From Brucella oryzae (GTDB taxonomy: Bacteria > Pseudomonadota > Alphaproteobacteria > Rhizobiales > Rhizobiaceae): 64,000 nt of DNA. The DNA lies in NCBI GenBank assembly GCA_012103035.1, contig JAAVLL010000002.1:1054001-1118000 (forward strand). Reading direction: 5' to 3'. The notes under the pieces are model-generated. The model was given only the letters and a program-made list of their open reading frames with translations, was not told where the DNA came from and made no database searches. Shown here one piece after another: positions 48,715 to 59,224 of this stretch. Every line of letters begins with the position of its first letter. Position 1 is the stretch's first letter. The position numbers and the translations under genes were made by a program.

Positions 48715-49731
48715 TCAGTCGCGTTCGATGATGATCTTCAAAACATTGCGATCACCGTCCCAATAGGGAAGTGCCGCTTCAGCTTCGTCGAACGGAAATA
48801 TCTTCGAGATCAGCTTGTCGGCATCCGCCCCAAGCTTTTCCAGATGCGCAATGACGGCCTCAAAATCGATGAGCGTCGCATTGCGCGATCCCATGATGTC
48901 GAGTTCCTTCAGGTTGAAGAACTGCGTCTGGTAGGTGACGGGCGCCTTGGAATAGCCCACATAAACTACCCGGCCCGCAAAGCCCGCAAGATCGACAGCC
49001 TGCGTGAAGGTGATCGGTAAGCCAACCGCTTCAAAAGCAACGTCCACACCGTCGTCATTGGTCAGTTCCTGAACCTTCGCGACAACATCCTCACCGCCCG
49101 GCAGTGCGTGCGTTGCTCCGAATTGCAGCGCCAGTTCGCGCTTTTCAGCGCTTGGGTCAATGGCGACAACCTTCGCACCGCGCGCAAGCGCGCCGATGAG
49201 AACGCCCATGCCAATCATGCCGCAACCGAGAACAGCAACCGTATCGCCTGCCTGAACGCGTCCGCGCTCGACGGCATGGAAACCAACCGAAAGCGGCTCG
49301 ACCAGCGCCAGATGACGAGGTGCCAGCGTATCGTTCAGGATCAGCTTTTCGGCAGGCAGCACGATCTGGTCAGCCAGGCCGCCATTTTGCTGGACGCCAA
49401 GCGTCTTGTTATATCGGCACGCATTAAGCCGACCTTTGCGACAGGACGAACATTCACCGCAATTCGTATAGGGTAGCACGATGACCCGCTTGCCTTTGGC
49501 GTAGGCAGCACTGACGCCCTCTCCGGCTTCCATGATCTCGCCGCCGATTTCATGCCCCGGAATACGTGGCAGTTGCACCAGCGGATTAAGCCCCTTGAAG
49601 GTGTTCAGATCGCTGCCGCACAGACCCACATGCCGAACCCGCACACGGACTTGACCGGCCAGCAACGGCGCTTCGTCGATTTCTGCAAAACGTGTGACGT
49701 TTTCGCTCTCGATACGCAGAGCTTTGACCAT
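48715..49731 (-). CDS. Zinc-dependent alcohol dehydrogenase (sorbitol/L-idonate/threonine dehydrogenase branch)
   Basis: Medium-chain dehydrogenase, 338 residues, intact. Catalytic zinc: HVGLCGSDLNTF and IPGHEIGGEIMEAGEG. Structural zinc: NCGECSSCRKGRLNACRY. NAD site: VAVLGCGMIGMGVLIGALARGAKVVAID. Start MVKALRIESENVTR at 49731, with AGGA eight bases before it; the frame extends eight codons further up. It probably oxidises a hydroxyl of the sugar acid taken up by the TRAP system. Lies 36 bases after uxaA. Confidence 0.88.
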   Translation of the reverse strand: MVKALRIESENVTRFAEIDEAPLLAGQVRVRVRHVGLCGSDLNTFKGLNPLVQLPRIPGHEIGGEIMEAGEGVSAAYAKGKRVIVLPYTNCGECSSCRKGRLNACRYNKTLGVQQNGGLADQIVLPAEKLILNDTLAPRHLALVEPLSVGFHAVERGRVQAGDTVAVLGCGMIGMGVLIGALARGAKVVAIDPSAEKRELALQFGATHALPGGEDVVAKVQELTNDDGVDVAFEAVGLPITFTQAVDLAGFAGRVVYVGYSKAPVTYQTQFFNLKELDIMGSRNATLIDFEAVIAHLEKLGADADKLISKIFPFDEAEAALPYWDGDRNVLKIIIERD

Positions 49732-49767
49732 CGAATTATTCCTGTCAGTCGTCATTAAAGAAAGGGA

Positions 49768-51311
49768 TCAGGTTACGGCGCCGATCTGCCAAGGCACGAA
49801 TTCGTTGTCGCCATAGTCGTAGACTTCGCTCAACGTCTTCTCGCCGGATGCGACCGCGATGATATGTTCGAAGATGCGGGTGCCGGACTGTTCGATGGTC
49901 TCGTCGCCGGTGACGATACCGCCGCAATTGATGTCCATGTCTTCCTTCATGTGCTCGTACATTTCGGAATTCGTGGCGATCTTGATGCAAGGCGAAGGTT
50001 TAAAGCCGGAAACCGAACCACGGCCAGTGGTGAAGCAGATCACGTTGCAGCCACCGGCTACCTGTCCAGTCACCGCGACGGGATCGTAACCCGGCGTATC
50101 CATGAAAGTGAAACCTTGTTCCGTGACGGATTCGGCAAACTCATAGACGGCCTTGAGCGGCATGGAGCCGCCCTGGCAACTGCACCGAGCGACTTTTCCA
50201 GAATGGTGGTCAGCCCGCCGAGCTTGTTGCCATGCGATGGGTTGTTGTTGAGCTCGTCGCCATTGCGCGCCGTGTAATCACGCCACCAGTCGATGCGCTG
50301 CAACAGCTTCTCCGCCACCGCAGGCGTTACTGCGCGACGGGTCAAAAGATGTTCGGCACCGTAGATTTCCGGCGTTTCCGAAAGAACGGTCGTGCCGCCA
50401 TTGCGCACGATAAGGTCCGAGGCATAGCCCAATGCCGGATTGGCCGAAATGCCGGAATAACCATCCGAGCCACCGCATTCCAGCGCCACTTTCAACTTCG
50501 ACAAGGGCTGCTTAGTTCGCACCGCCGAATTGACCAGCGGCAGCATTTCCTTGATCTCGGCTATCGCATGATCGATGGTTTTGCGCGTGCCACCATGCTG
50601 CTGGATCGTCATAGTGCGCAGGCGTGAGCCTTCTTCCATGCGATAATGTTCCAGGATCGGCGCAATCTGGTTGGTTTCGCAGCCAAGCCCGATCAGCAAT
50701 ATGCCGCCGAAATTCGGATGCTTGGCATAGCCCTGAATAGTGCGTGTCAAAAGACGATAGCCTTCCGACTTGGTGTTGAGCGCACAGCCGCTGCCATGCG
50801 TCAGCGCCACGACGCCATCGACATTGTCGAAACCATCGAGACCGCCCATGCGGTTGAAATAATCGGCGATGTAACGCGACACCGTGGCCGAGCAATTGAC
50901 CGACGAAATCACGCCAATGAAATTGCGTGTGCCGACACCGCCAGCGCCCCGGTCATAGCCCATGAAATGACGACGCTCCGCCTCCGGCAGCATACCGCGT
51001 TCATCGATATCGATGGAGAACTGATGCTCGTGTTCGGAGGGCAGCATGGCGAGGTTCTGCAAATGCACATGCTCGCCTTGCGCAATGTCCTTCGTCGCTA
51101 CGCCGATCACCTGACCGTATTTCAGGACTTCCTTGCCTTCCGGAATATCGCGAATGGCAACCTTGTGTCCGCGTCCGATCAGTTCGCTGGCCCTGATCCC
51201 GTCAAGACCGATCGGATCACCGGCGCGAACCGAAATGCGCGCAACCGCAACATCATCCGACGGATGCAGCAGAATAACCGGCGCAACCGCTGTATCAACG
51301 GATTCATTCAT
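49768..51311 (-). CDS. uxaA: UxaA-family altronate/galactarate dehydratase
   Basis: Iron-dependent sugar-acid dehydratase. N-terminal SAF domain to about residue 95 (ILLHPSDDVAVARISVRAGD, GHKVAIRDIPEGKEVLKYGQVIG). The large C-terminal GD_AH domain has VGTRNFIGVISSVNCSATVSRYIADYF, DGVVALTHGSGCALN, GILLIGLGCETNQI, ALECGGSDGYSGISANPALGYASD and, after repair near 50172, GGCNVICFTTGRGSVSGFKPSPCIKI; the cysteines are the presumed metal ligands. About 514 residues. Product would be a 2-keto-3-deoxy sugar acid. Exact substrate not determinable. Confidence 0.88.
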
Positions 51312-51345
51312 TTGTCTGACCTCACTCCCAAATCGTCCCGGCTAA

Positions 51346-52052
51346 TCACTCGCTGGGTTCGTTATCCATCCAACGCTGCTTGGATCGGTCCAGATGCGTT
51401 CGCATGGCTGCCTGCGCCTGAAGCGGATCCCTCGCTTCCAGCGCCGCATAGATCGCTTCGTGCTCGGCCAGAGCCAGAGCCCATGTATCGTTATCCTCGA
51501 AGCGCGTCCTGATATGCGACGTCAGCGGACTATGCCGCTCGTCAAAAGGTCGCGCACGATGCGCACCAGCACGGAATTGCCCGATTGCTCGGCAATGAGC
51601 AGATGAAACTGCCTGTCGAGCTCAATCGCCTTGCGCCCAGCATCGACATTCACCTTCATTGCATCAATCGTTGCGCGCAATTCGGCCAGCGTCTCGGGCG
51701 TCATGCGCGCACAAGCCGTGACAACCACGCTGCCTTCGACCATTTCGCGTGCCTGCATGATTTCGAGTGGGCTCTCGCCGATGGAAGCGCCATGCGAAAG
51801 CGAACGCTTTTCCGACTCTGCCGTGACGTAGATGCCGGAACCCATGCGGATTTCGACATTGCCGGCGATTTCGAGAGCAATCAGCGCCTCGCGTAGCGAA
51901 GGCCGCGACACGCCAAGTTGCTGCGCCAGCTCGCGTTCAGCTGGCAGCCTGCTGCCAGCAGGAAACTGGCCGTCCTGGATAAGGCTTCTCACCCGATCTG
52001 CGATCTGCTGATAAAGCCTGCGCGGTTCCGCAGTTGCCGTAAAATCGCTCAT
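51346..52052 (-). CDS. GntR/FadR-family (FCD) transcriptional regulator
   Basis: Winged-helix HTH (LYQQIADRVRSLIQDGQFPAGSRLPAERELAQQLGVSRPSLREALIALE) plus an all-helical FCD effector domain (EIMQAREMVEGSVVVTACARMTPETLAELRATIDAM, FHLLIAEQSGNSVLVRIVRDLL). A base lost near 51535 hides the end, which reads HIRTRFEDNDTWALALAEHEAIYAALEARDPLQAQAAMRTHLDRSKQRWM. About 235 residues. First gene of the operon and divergent from the uxaB-like gene, so it probably controls both directions, as UxuR/ExuR-type regulators do. Confidence 0.88.
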
Positions 52053-52259
52053 AGCACTCCCAAATCCGCCTCTCCTCGAATTGGCCTTACCATATTTCCA
52101 ACCGGACAGAAGCGCAATATGCTTAAAACCCGGTTAATTGCGGCAAATCGCGCATTTCAACATGTGGAACCAAACCAATCGTTCGATAAAGAATCCTACT
52201 GGCTTGACCAATTTACCGTGCATCGCTTAGTTAAAACCAACGATTTATGGGAGAAGGTC

Positions 52260-53380
52260 ATGCACGAAAAGCCAGCGATCCTGCAGTTCGGCACCAGCCG
52301 TTTTCTGTTGGCTCATGCCGATTTCTTTGTTTCGGAGGCGCTTTCCAAGGGCAAAGCCATTGGGACAATTGCCGTCGTGCAAACGACTTCAAATCCGCAG
52401 AGTAGCCAGCGCATTGCCGCTTTGAACGAAAGCCGCAGCTATCCCGTAATGATCCGTGGGCTTGTCGACGGCAAGCCATCCGGGACAGAACATCAGGCGA
52501 AGGGCGTTACCGTTGCCTATTCCGCGCATCACGACTGGGCGGCGATTCTCGACCTTGGCGCCAGCGTCGATGTGATCCTCTCCAATACCGGCGACAAGGG
52601 CTACGAACTCGACAGAAGCGATGACAGCTCCCTTCTTGCCAATCCGGATGCTTTGCCGAAGAGTTTTCCGGCCAAGCTTCTGGTGCTTTTGCATCATCGC
52701 TGGCAGCACAATTTCGATGCGCCATTGTCGCTGTTTCCTGCGAGCTGATCTCGCGCAATGGCGACAAGCTGCGCTCGATCCTTATCGGCTTGGCCCATGA
52801 CTGGAAAATGCCGGACGGTTTCGTGCAATGGCTCGAAACCCGGTGCATCTTTGCCAACAGCCTGGTCGACCGCATCGTTTCCGAACCCATCGAACCGATC
52901 GGCGCCATTGCCGAGCCCTACGCACTCTGGGCAATCGAGAAGGCCGACGGTCTGACGCTCCCTTGTGAACACGACGATATCGTCGTCACCGACGATCTTG
53001 CGCGCTATGAGCGCCTGAAGCTCTATCTGCTCAATCTCGGCCATACATTCATCGCGGAACAATGGCTCAAGGGCAGCCGCCCGAAAGATGAGATCGTGCT
53101 GGAAGCCATGCAGGACGAGACGATCCGGAACGAACTGGAAGCGGTCTGGCGTGAGGAAGTCCTGCCGGTATTTATTGCGGACGGCATTGGCGAACAGGCC
53201 GAAGCTTACGTGGCTTCGGTGCGGGAGCGGTTCCTCAATCCTTTCCTCAAACATCGCATCGCCGACATTGCCTCGAACCACGAGGAAAAGAAGCGCCGCC
53301 GGTTCGCGCCGGTCATTGCCCGCGCGGCGGAACTCGGCCTCGATCTGGAACAGCGTCGCCTGAAGGCGGCTGTCGGCTGA
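52260..53380 (+). CDS. uxaB: Mannitol-dehydrogenase-family oxidoreductase, tagaturonate/fructuronate reductase-like
   Basis: NAD-dependent polyol/keto-acid reductase. ILQFGTSRFLLAHADFFVSEALSKG is the family N-terminus; VDVILSNTGDKGYELD and, after repair near 52733, ELISRNGDKLRSILIGLAHDW follow. The active-site region is SLVDRIVSEPIEP and the C-terminal domain runs from LARYERLKLYLLNLGHTFIAEQWL. ATG at 52260 with GGGAGAAGG upstream; about 373 residues. Faces the GntR-uxaA operon, consistent with a hexuronate or related sugar-acid pathway. Symbol given by family; substrate could differ. Confidence 0.8.
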
Positions 53381-54084
53381 TCCAGTCGTTGAGTTCTATT
53401 TCAGCGCGTTCGAGCGCGCTGTAGTTCAAAAGCTTGCGCAAAAGCGCAACCGTCACGGCACGAGCCCGGAGGTTGAAACGCCCTTCCTCCGGCTCCCCTT
53501 CTCCTGATAAACACCAAGCTTTTCATAGAGTTGCTGCAATCTGTTCTGAACGCTTCTCAGCGACAGATTGCGGCGGCGCGCAATAACGCGATCCGTCAGC
53601 CCCAGCGCGATATCGACCAGAATTTCATATTCACTTTCGCTGAACCCACTGGCATGCCCAAGACTTTTTGCTGCAGACCGCGCACTTCGCGATCAATGAC
53701 GCATTGCGCCTCAACGAAGATGCTGCGCAATGCCAGCCGCAGCTTGTCATCGGACGCCGATTTCAACACATAGCCATAAGCCGCACCTGCCGGCACGATG
53801 CGTGACACACCACGCACATAGGCCTCATCGGCATAGTTCGACCAGAATAGAATGCGCGTTTCAGGATTCTCCTTCCAGATGGTGCGCGCCGCCTCGATGC
53901 CGTTGCGCCCGTTCATCTGCAGATCCATGACGATATGAGCCGCACGATGCTGACGGGCCAGCTTCTCACCTGCCGAGCCGTTGTCGGCTTCCAGAACATC
54001 GCTGCACTCAGGCAATGCTGCACGCACCGCCTCGCCAAGATAAGCGCGATGCAGCGGGTCATCTTCCACAATCAGAATATGCAT
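53313..54084 (-). CDS. NarL/FixJ-type response regulator with LuxR-type HTH
   Basis: Receiver domain MHILIVEDDPLHRAYLGEAV, phosphoacceptor aspartate in AAHIVMDLQMNGRNG, and YGYVLKSASDD carrying the conserved lysine. The C-terminal HTH appears after repair near 53640: SESEYEILVDIALGLTDRVIARRRNLSLRSVQNRLQQLYEKLG. A second loss near 53503 is followed by ARAVTVALLRKLLNYSALERAEIELNDWIS; where it stops is uncertain (first in-frame stop at 53313, overlapping the uxaB-like gene). The ATG lies one base after the kinase stop, so kinase and regulator are coupled. Confidence 0.8.
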
Positions 54085-54085
54085 T

Positions 54086-55405
54086 TTACCCTCCGGCCTC
54101 CCGGCACATCTCTGCAGGCAGATGGATCGTCACGCTGGTGCCGCCACCTTCCCCGTTTTTCCTGATAGCGAAACTTGCAGAAATCAACCGCGCGCGCGTA
54201 CGCATATTGTCGATTCCATGCCCACTGCTAGGACGCTGCATCTGGCGATCCATGCCGATACCATTGTCTGCGACCTCCACATGCAGTCGGCCGCCCTTGT
54301 TGCGAAACGTTACGCGCAACCGGCTGGCGTGGGCGTGACGGATTGTATTATTGATTGCTTCCTGCACAATGCGGAACAGCGAGGTCGCAACCGTTTCCTC
54401 CAGCCCGTCAGCCATGCTGTCGCTATGATCGTCCAGCGTCCATTCGATGGACGAACCGCTGTCACGCACCGAACGATCAAGATGATTTTCCGTCGCCTGC
54501 ACAAAACCGAATAACTGAAGGATCGAAGGCTTAGCTTCTTCAATGATTTGCCTGAGATCGTGCATGCAATGCTGGAGCCCGCGAAACAGCGGTTCAAGCT
54601 GCTCGCCTGAGAGGTCGGGAGCATGCGTAAGCCGTTCCACGTGGCGCGCAAGGCGAGTCAAGTCGGCCAGCGTCTGATCGTGCAAATCCATGCCTATGCG
54701 ATGGCGCTCCGTTTCCAGCGCCTCGGTCAGTTTAAGAGCGCCGAAACGCAAGCCTTCTTCGCGGGCACGCGCTTCCGTTTCCACGATAGCAGAACGTTTG
54801 GCCTGCTCCGCAGCACGAATTGCGTAGAAATAAGGCGCAAGCAGATCTGCAATCGACTGAGCGTTTTGCACGTCCCGCATGGTGTAGCAGGCCGATATCA
54901 GGCTGGAACAGCTCAGCGCTCCGATAATATCGCCCTGTGCCTTGAGCGGAACATGGACGCGCCCCTTGAGATCATGCTCGATGATCGGGCTGGAAAACGA
55001 GCCTTCGAAATGAAAGCGCGGATCGGTGCGCGCATCGTCGGTCAGGAGATAACCCGCTTCGCCTGACAATAGGGTGCGGATCGGACTGCCGGACAGAAGC
55101 GCTGGCGGATTGCGGCTCCAGGCAGTTGCTATACCGGCCTCATAGGCAATGTGGAACTTGCCATCGAGCATCTTGATGCAAACGTCGAGATGATCGTAGG
55201 GCAGGATGCAGGCAATTTCGGTCGCTACCGCCTGAATAATGGAATCGAAGTCGAGTTGTCCCGCCAGCAATCTGGAAATATTCAGATAGTGGTCGAGCAA
55301 CCGTTGGGGCGCGAGTTCGGCCAAGCGTTTCTCCTCCAAACGCAAATTGCTCATGAAGCTATAATACGCCGTGATATCCTCAGTGCGTCTTGCGGGTTCC
55401 CGCAA
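54086..55405 (-). CDS. Soluble GAF-domain sensor histidine kinase (HisKA_3 type)
   Basis: 439 residues, intact, no transmembrane segment. Residues about 45-195 form a GAF-like sensor (LLSGSPIRTLLSGEAGYLLTDDARTDPRF, GRVHVPLKAQGDIIGALSCSS). HisKA_3 centres on His242 in RIGMDLHDQTLADLTRLARHV. The ATPase domain has the N-box EAINNTIRHAHA (349-360), DNGIGM (380-385) and GHGIDNMRTRA. Members phosphorylate NarL/FixJ partners, here the next gene. The input is cytoplasmic. It is divergent from the sugar ABC operon, which it may control. Confidence 0.9.
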   Translation of the reverse strand: MREPARRTEDITAYYSFMSNLRLEEKRLAELAPQRLLDHYLNISRLLAGQLDFDSIIQAVATEIACILPYDHLDVCIKMLDGKFHIAYEAGIATAWSRNPPALLSGSPIRTLLSGEAGYLLTDDARTDPRFHFEGSFSSPIIEHDLKGRVHVPLKAQGDIIGALSCSSLISACYTMRDVQNAQSIADLLAPYFYAIRAAEQAKRSAIVETEARAREEGLRFGALKLTEALETERHRIGMDLHDQTLADLTRLARHVERLTHAPDLSGEQLEPLFRGLQHCMHDLRQIIEEAKPSILQLFGFVQATENHLDRSVRDSGSSIEWTLDDHSDSMADGLEETVATSLFRIVQEAINNTIRHAHASRLRVTFRNKGGRLHVEVADNGIGMDRQMQRPSSGHGIDNMRTRARLISASFAIRKNGEGGGTSVTIHLPAEMCREAGG

Positions 55406-55580
55406 TTTTGCTGCGCGATCCCGCAGCTCAGTTGCTTCTTTCGGCCTTCACAGAAGGCTCCTCTTCTTTCATCCTCGCTTCACCAGAAAATTGCCCGCAA
55501 GACAAGAGTGAAATCATGTCAATTGCGATTGGTGCCGTTGAGGAGCGGCGGGGCGAAATATTAGCAACCGGGAGGAAAAA

Positions 55581-56596
55581 ATGAAGCTTGGGAAAATCCT
55601 TTTGCGTCTGCGGCGCTGGCAGGCGTTCTTATGGCAGGCGGCGCACTCGCCGACACTTCATCGAAGAAGATTGCATTCTCGAACAATTACGCCGGTAACT
55701 CCTGGCGTCAGGCCATGCTGCAAAGCTGGGACAAGATCACCAAGGAAGCCGTGAAGGCTGGCGTGGTGGCTGCCGCCGATCCGTTCACGACCGCCGAAAA
55801 TCAGGCGACGGAACAGGCCGCCCAGATCCAGAACATGATCCTGCAGGGCTATGACGCCATCGTCATCAACGCCGCTTCGCCGACCGCCCTGAATGGTGCG
55901 GTGAAGGAAGCCTGCGATGCGGGCATCACCGTCGTTTCCTTCGACGGCATTGTGACCGAGCCTTGCGCATGGCGCATCGCGGTCGATTTCAAGGCGATGG
56001 GCGAAGGCCAGATCGACTATCTCGCAAAGCGTTACCCGGATGGCGGCAACCTGCTGGAAATCCGCGGCCTCGCCGGTGTTTCGGTCGATGACAATATTCA
56101 TGCCGGTATCGAAGAAGGCGTGAAGAAGCATCCGAAGTTCAAGATCGTCGGTTCCGTCAATGGTGACTGGGCCGCCGACGTTGCGCAGCGCGCTGTTGCC
56201 GGCATCCTGCCAAGCCTGCCGAAGATCGACGCTGTAGTGACGCAGGGCGGCGACGGCTACGGCGCGGCACAGGCCTTTGCTGCCGCCAAGCGCGAAACGC
56301 CGACCATCATCATGGGCAACCGTGAAGACGAACTGCAGTGGTGGAAGCAGCAGAAGGACGCCAACGGCTATGAAACCATGTCGGTTTCGATTGCACCGGG
56401 CGTGTCCACGCTGGCTTTCTGGGTCGCGCAGCAGATTCTCGACGGCAAGGACGTAAAGAAGGACCTCGTCGTTCCATTCCTCAGCGTCAGCCAGGAATCG
56501 CTCGACAAGGATCTGGCCAACACCCAGAAGGGTGGCGTCGCCAATGTCGAATATTCGCTGGAAGACGCGCAGAAGGTTATCGACGCCGCGAAATAA
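55581..56596 (+). CDS. Sugar ABC transporter substrate-binding protein (ribose/xylose type)
   Basis: Periplasmic binding protein of the RbsB-like class, about 338 residues. GGAGG sits six bases before the ATG; a base lost near 55603 hides the signal peptide (FASAALAGVLMAGGALA). Mature part: KKIAFSNNYAGNSWRQAMLQSWDKI, NMILQGYDAIVINAASPTALNGAVKEACDAGITVVSFDGIV and GNLLEIRGLAGVSVDDNIHAGIEEGVKKHPKFKIVGSVNGDWAADVAQR. Ligand unknown; an SMP-30 lactonase ends the operon, suggesting an aldose oxidised outside the classic kinase route. Confidence 0.88.
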
Positions 56597-56700
56597 AGCG
56601 CATCCCGAAAAGTGTGAAACGGTTTTCGGAAAGATGCGCGTTATAACAAACGCTTAGAGCGCCGATCTGATCCTATCAGATCGAAACGCGCTCTAAGCGG
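56597..56700. repeat. Palindromic intergenic repeat of about 103 bp (Bru-RS-like)
   Basis: Two nested palindromes side by side: GCGCATC...CGAAAA/TTTTCG...GATGCGC, and CGCTTAGAGCG-CGATCTGAT/ATCAGATCG-CGCTCTAAGCG. Size and intergenic position resemble the Bru-RS palindromic repeats of Brucella. It starts right after the binding-protein stop and may protect the receptor mRNA 3' end. Confidence 0.65.
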
Positions 56701-56714
56701 ATCAGCAAACATGA

Positions 56715-56745
56715 GGGGCGAGTTCATCCTCGCCCCTTCTTTGTC
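56715..56745 (+). terminator. Terminator-like hairpin after the binding-protein gene
   Basis: 8-bp stem GGGGCGAG/CTCGCCCC with loop TTCATC, followed by TTCTTTGTCCCTTT. Probably partial, since the transporter genes continue in the same direction. Confidence 0.7.
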
Positions 56746-56817
56746 CCTTTACTTTGACGCCTTTCCAGGGGTCGGGCTCTTTGCCTCGCCGGAAACGTCC
56801 AATCGTTAGTTGAGTGT

Positions 56818-58284
56818 ATGACAGAAACAGCTGAGAAACAGGAGGTCGTCGCCGCGCGCAATATTCGCGTGCAGTTCGGTGCGGTAAAAGCACTGGATGG
56901 CGCCGAACTCGTGATCCGCGAAGGCGAATGCGTGGGGCTGGTCGGCCATAATGGCGCTGGCAAATCCACCATCGTCAATGTCATCAATGGCGGGCTTTCC
57001 CCGCATGAGGGCAGCATTTCCTATCATGGCGAACCGGCGCCCGGCCGGAAAACGGCGTGGCGATGGCGCGCAAGCACGGCGTGCGCTGCGTGTTTCAGGA
57101 ATTGTCGCTGTTTCCAAACCTCACCATTGCGGAAAATGTCCGCATCATGCAGCGCGACCTCACCGGCGCGAACTGGCGCGGCAAGGCCGTCGAACTCATC
57201 GCCAAGAAGCTTGACGAGATCTTCCCCGGTCACAAGATCGACAGTACTGCCACCATTGACGAGCTTTCCATCGCCGAGCGGCAGATGGTGGAAATCGCCA
57301 TCAACTTCACCGCACCCGGCACTGCGCCAAAGCTTGTCATTCTCGATGAGCCCACCTCCTCGCTCGACGCCGGCATTGCCGCGCAGCTGATGGCCTATGT
57401 GCGCCGTTTCGTCGGCGTGGGCGGCTCCGTTATTCTCATTTCGCATATGCTGGGCGAAATTCTCTCCACCTCCGACCGCATCGTGGTGATGAAGGACGGC
57501 AAGGTCGTCGCCAATCGCGCGGCCAAAGATTTCACCAACCGCAGCCTCGTTGAAGCCATGGGCAGCGTCGAGCGCGAGAAAACGGCGCGCCGCGTTGCAA
57601 AAACCGATGCAGCTGCACGCCTATTCTGTCATTCGCCAAGCGCGCCAGCGACATCAAGCCGTTTCAGGCGTTCAAAGGGAAGTCATCGGCCTCGCTGGTC
57701 TTGCCGGACACGGACAGACCAGGATGCTGCTCGATCTTTACTATGCGCGGCGACCCAACTGGGTTCCGGCCCGCAATTGCGAAATCGCTTTTGTGGCGGG
57801 CGACCGCAGCCTCAACGGCACTTTCCGCTGTGGAGCATTCTGCACAACCTTACCATCGGCTCGCTGGACCGGCTGTCGTCTGCAAAGCTCGTTGACCGGA
57901 AGCGTGAAGACGCGCTTGGCGGCCAGTGGAAAGACCGCATCCAAATCCGCACGCCGGATATGAGAAATCGTATCCTGTCCTTATCGGGCGGCAACCAGCA
58001 AAAGGTGCTTTTGCCCGCGCGCTGGCGACCAGCGCCAACGCCATTTTGATGGACGATCCGATGCGCGGCGTCGATGTCGGCACCAAGCAGGAAGTCTATG
58101 AAATCCTGCGCCACGAGGCCGAAAACGGACGCACCTTCGTCTGGTACTCCACCGAAATGGACGAAATCGAACTTTGTGACCGCGTCTATGTTTTCCGCGA
58201 CGGCGCTATCGTTGCGGAACTGACCGGCGAAGACATTACGGAAAGAACGTGCTTGCAGCATCCTTTGAGGGAGGTCACGAATAA
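56818..58284 (+). CDS. Sugar ABC transporter ATP-binding protein (RbsA/XylG type, two ATPase domains)
   Basis: Energy-coupling subunit with tandem ATPase domains. First: [78 protein letters not shown]. Second: [24 protein letters not shown] (degenerate Walker A, as usual), [39 protein letters not shown]. Six single-base losses (about 57052, 57615, 57683, 57833, 58014, 58240) each lower the frame by one; the restored protein is about 490 residues and ends [13 protein letters not shown]. Its TAA overlaps the next ATG. Confidence 0.88.
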
Positions 58285-59224
58285 TGCGCCTTTCCTCTTC
58301 CTCCATCCGCCTGCTGACGCCGGTATTCTCGCTGATTTTGCTCCTTGCTGCCGTCTTCTACATGCAGCCGCGCGCCATGAGCTATACGGGGCTGAACCTG
58401 CTTTTCAATCTGGCAGTGCCCATCGCGCTCGCGACCATCGCTCAGATGCTGATCATGGCCGTCAACGATCTCGATCTTTCGATGGGAACCTTTGTGAGCT
58501 TTGTCGTCTGCGTTGCGGCGACCTGGCTCAACACGGCTCCCCTTATCGGTGTGCTGATCCTCGCAGCCGCAATTGCCGCTTATGCGGCACTCGGCGCGAT
58601 CATCCATCTGCGCAATCTGCCTTCCATCGTCGTGACGCTCGGCATGAGTTTCGTGTGGGGCGGCCTCGCCGTGCTGCTGCTACCCTCGCCCGGCGGGCAG
58701 GCACCGGGCTGGGCGCGCTGGATCATGACGGCCAAGCCCCTTTCATGCCGATGGCCATCGTTGCCAGCATCGTGATTGCCGTCGCCGCGCATTTCATCGT
58801 CATGCGCTCGACCTTCGGCGTACTGATGCGCGGTGCAGGCGGCAATACCCGCTCCATCGAGCGCGCAGGCTGGTCGGTTACGGCCATCCGCGCCGCGACC
58901 TATGCGCTGGCCGCCTTTTTCGCCGTGCTGGCCGGGATCGCCTTGGTCGGCCTCACCACCTCGGCAGATGCCAATATCGCGTTACGTTATACGCTTCTTT
59001 CCATTGCGGGCGTCATTCTGGGCGGCGGCGAATTCGTCGGCGGACGCGTTTCGCCCATCGGCGCTGTCATCGGCGCGTTAACACTGACCCTTGCGGGCTC
59101 GTTCCTCTCCTTCATGCGCATTTCGCCGGACTGGCAGATCGGCGCGCAGGGCGGCATTCTCATCGTGGTGCTGGCCTTGCGCCTCTTCCTCAACCGCCTC
59201 GAAAAGAGGGAGAAAAAGCAATGA
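58284..59224 (+). CDS. Sugar ABC transporter permease 1 (RbsC/XylH type)
   Basis: Inner-membrane subunit of the BPD_transp_2 family. Helices: LLTPVFSLILLLAAVFYM, VPIALATIAQMLIMAVNDLDLSMGTFVSFVVCVAA (with the family NDLDLSxG motif), LIGVLILAAAIAAYAALGAIIHLRNLPSIVVTLGMSF. After repair near 58740 it continues to LLSIAGVILGGGEFVGGRVSPIGAVIGAL. About 313 residues. Start overlaps the ATPase stop; stop overlaps the next start. Confidence 0.9.
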
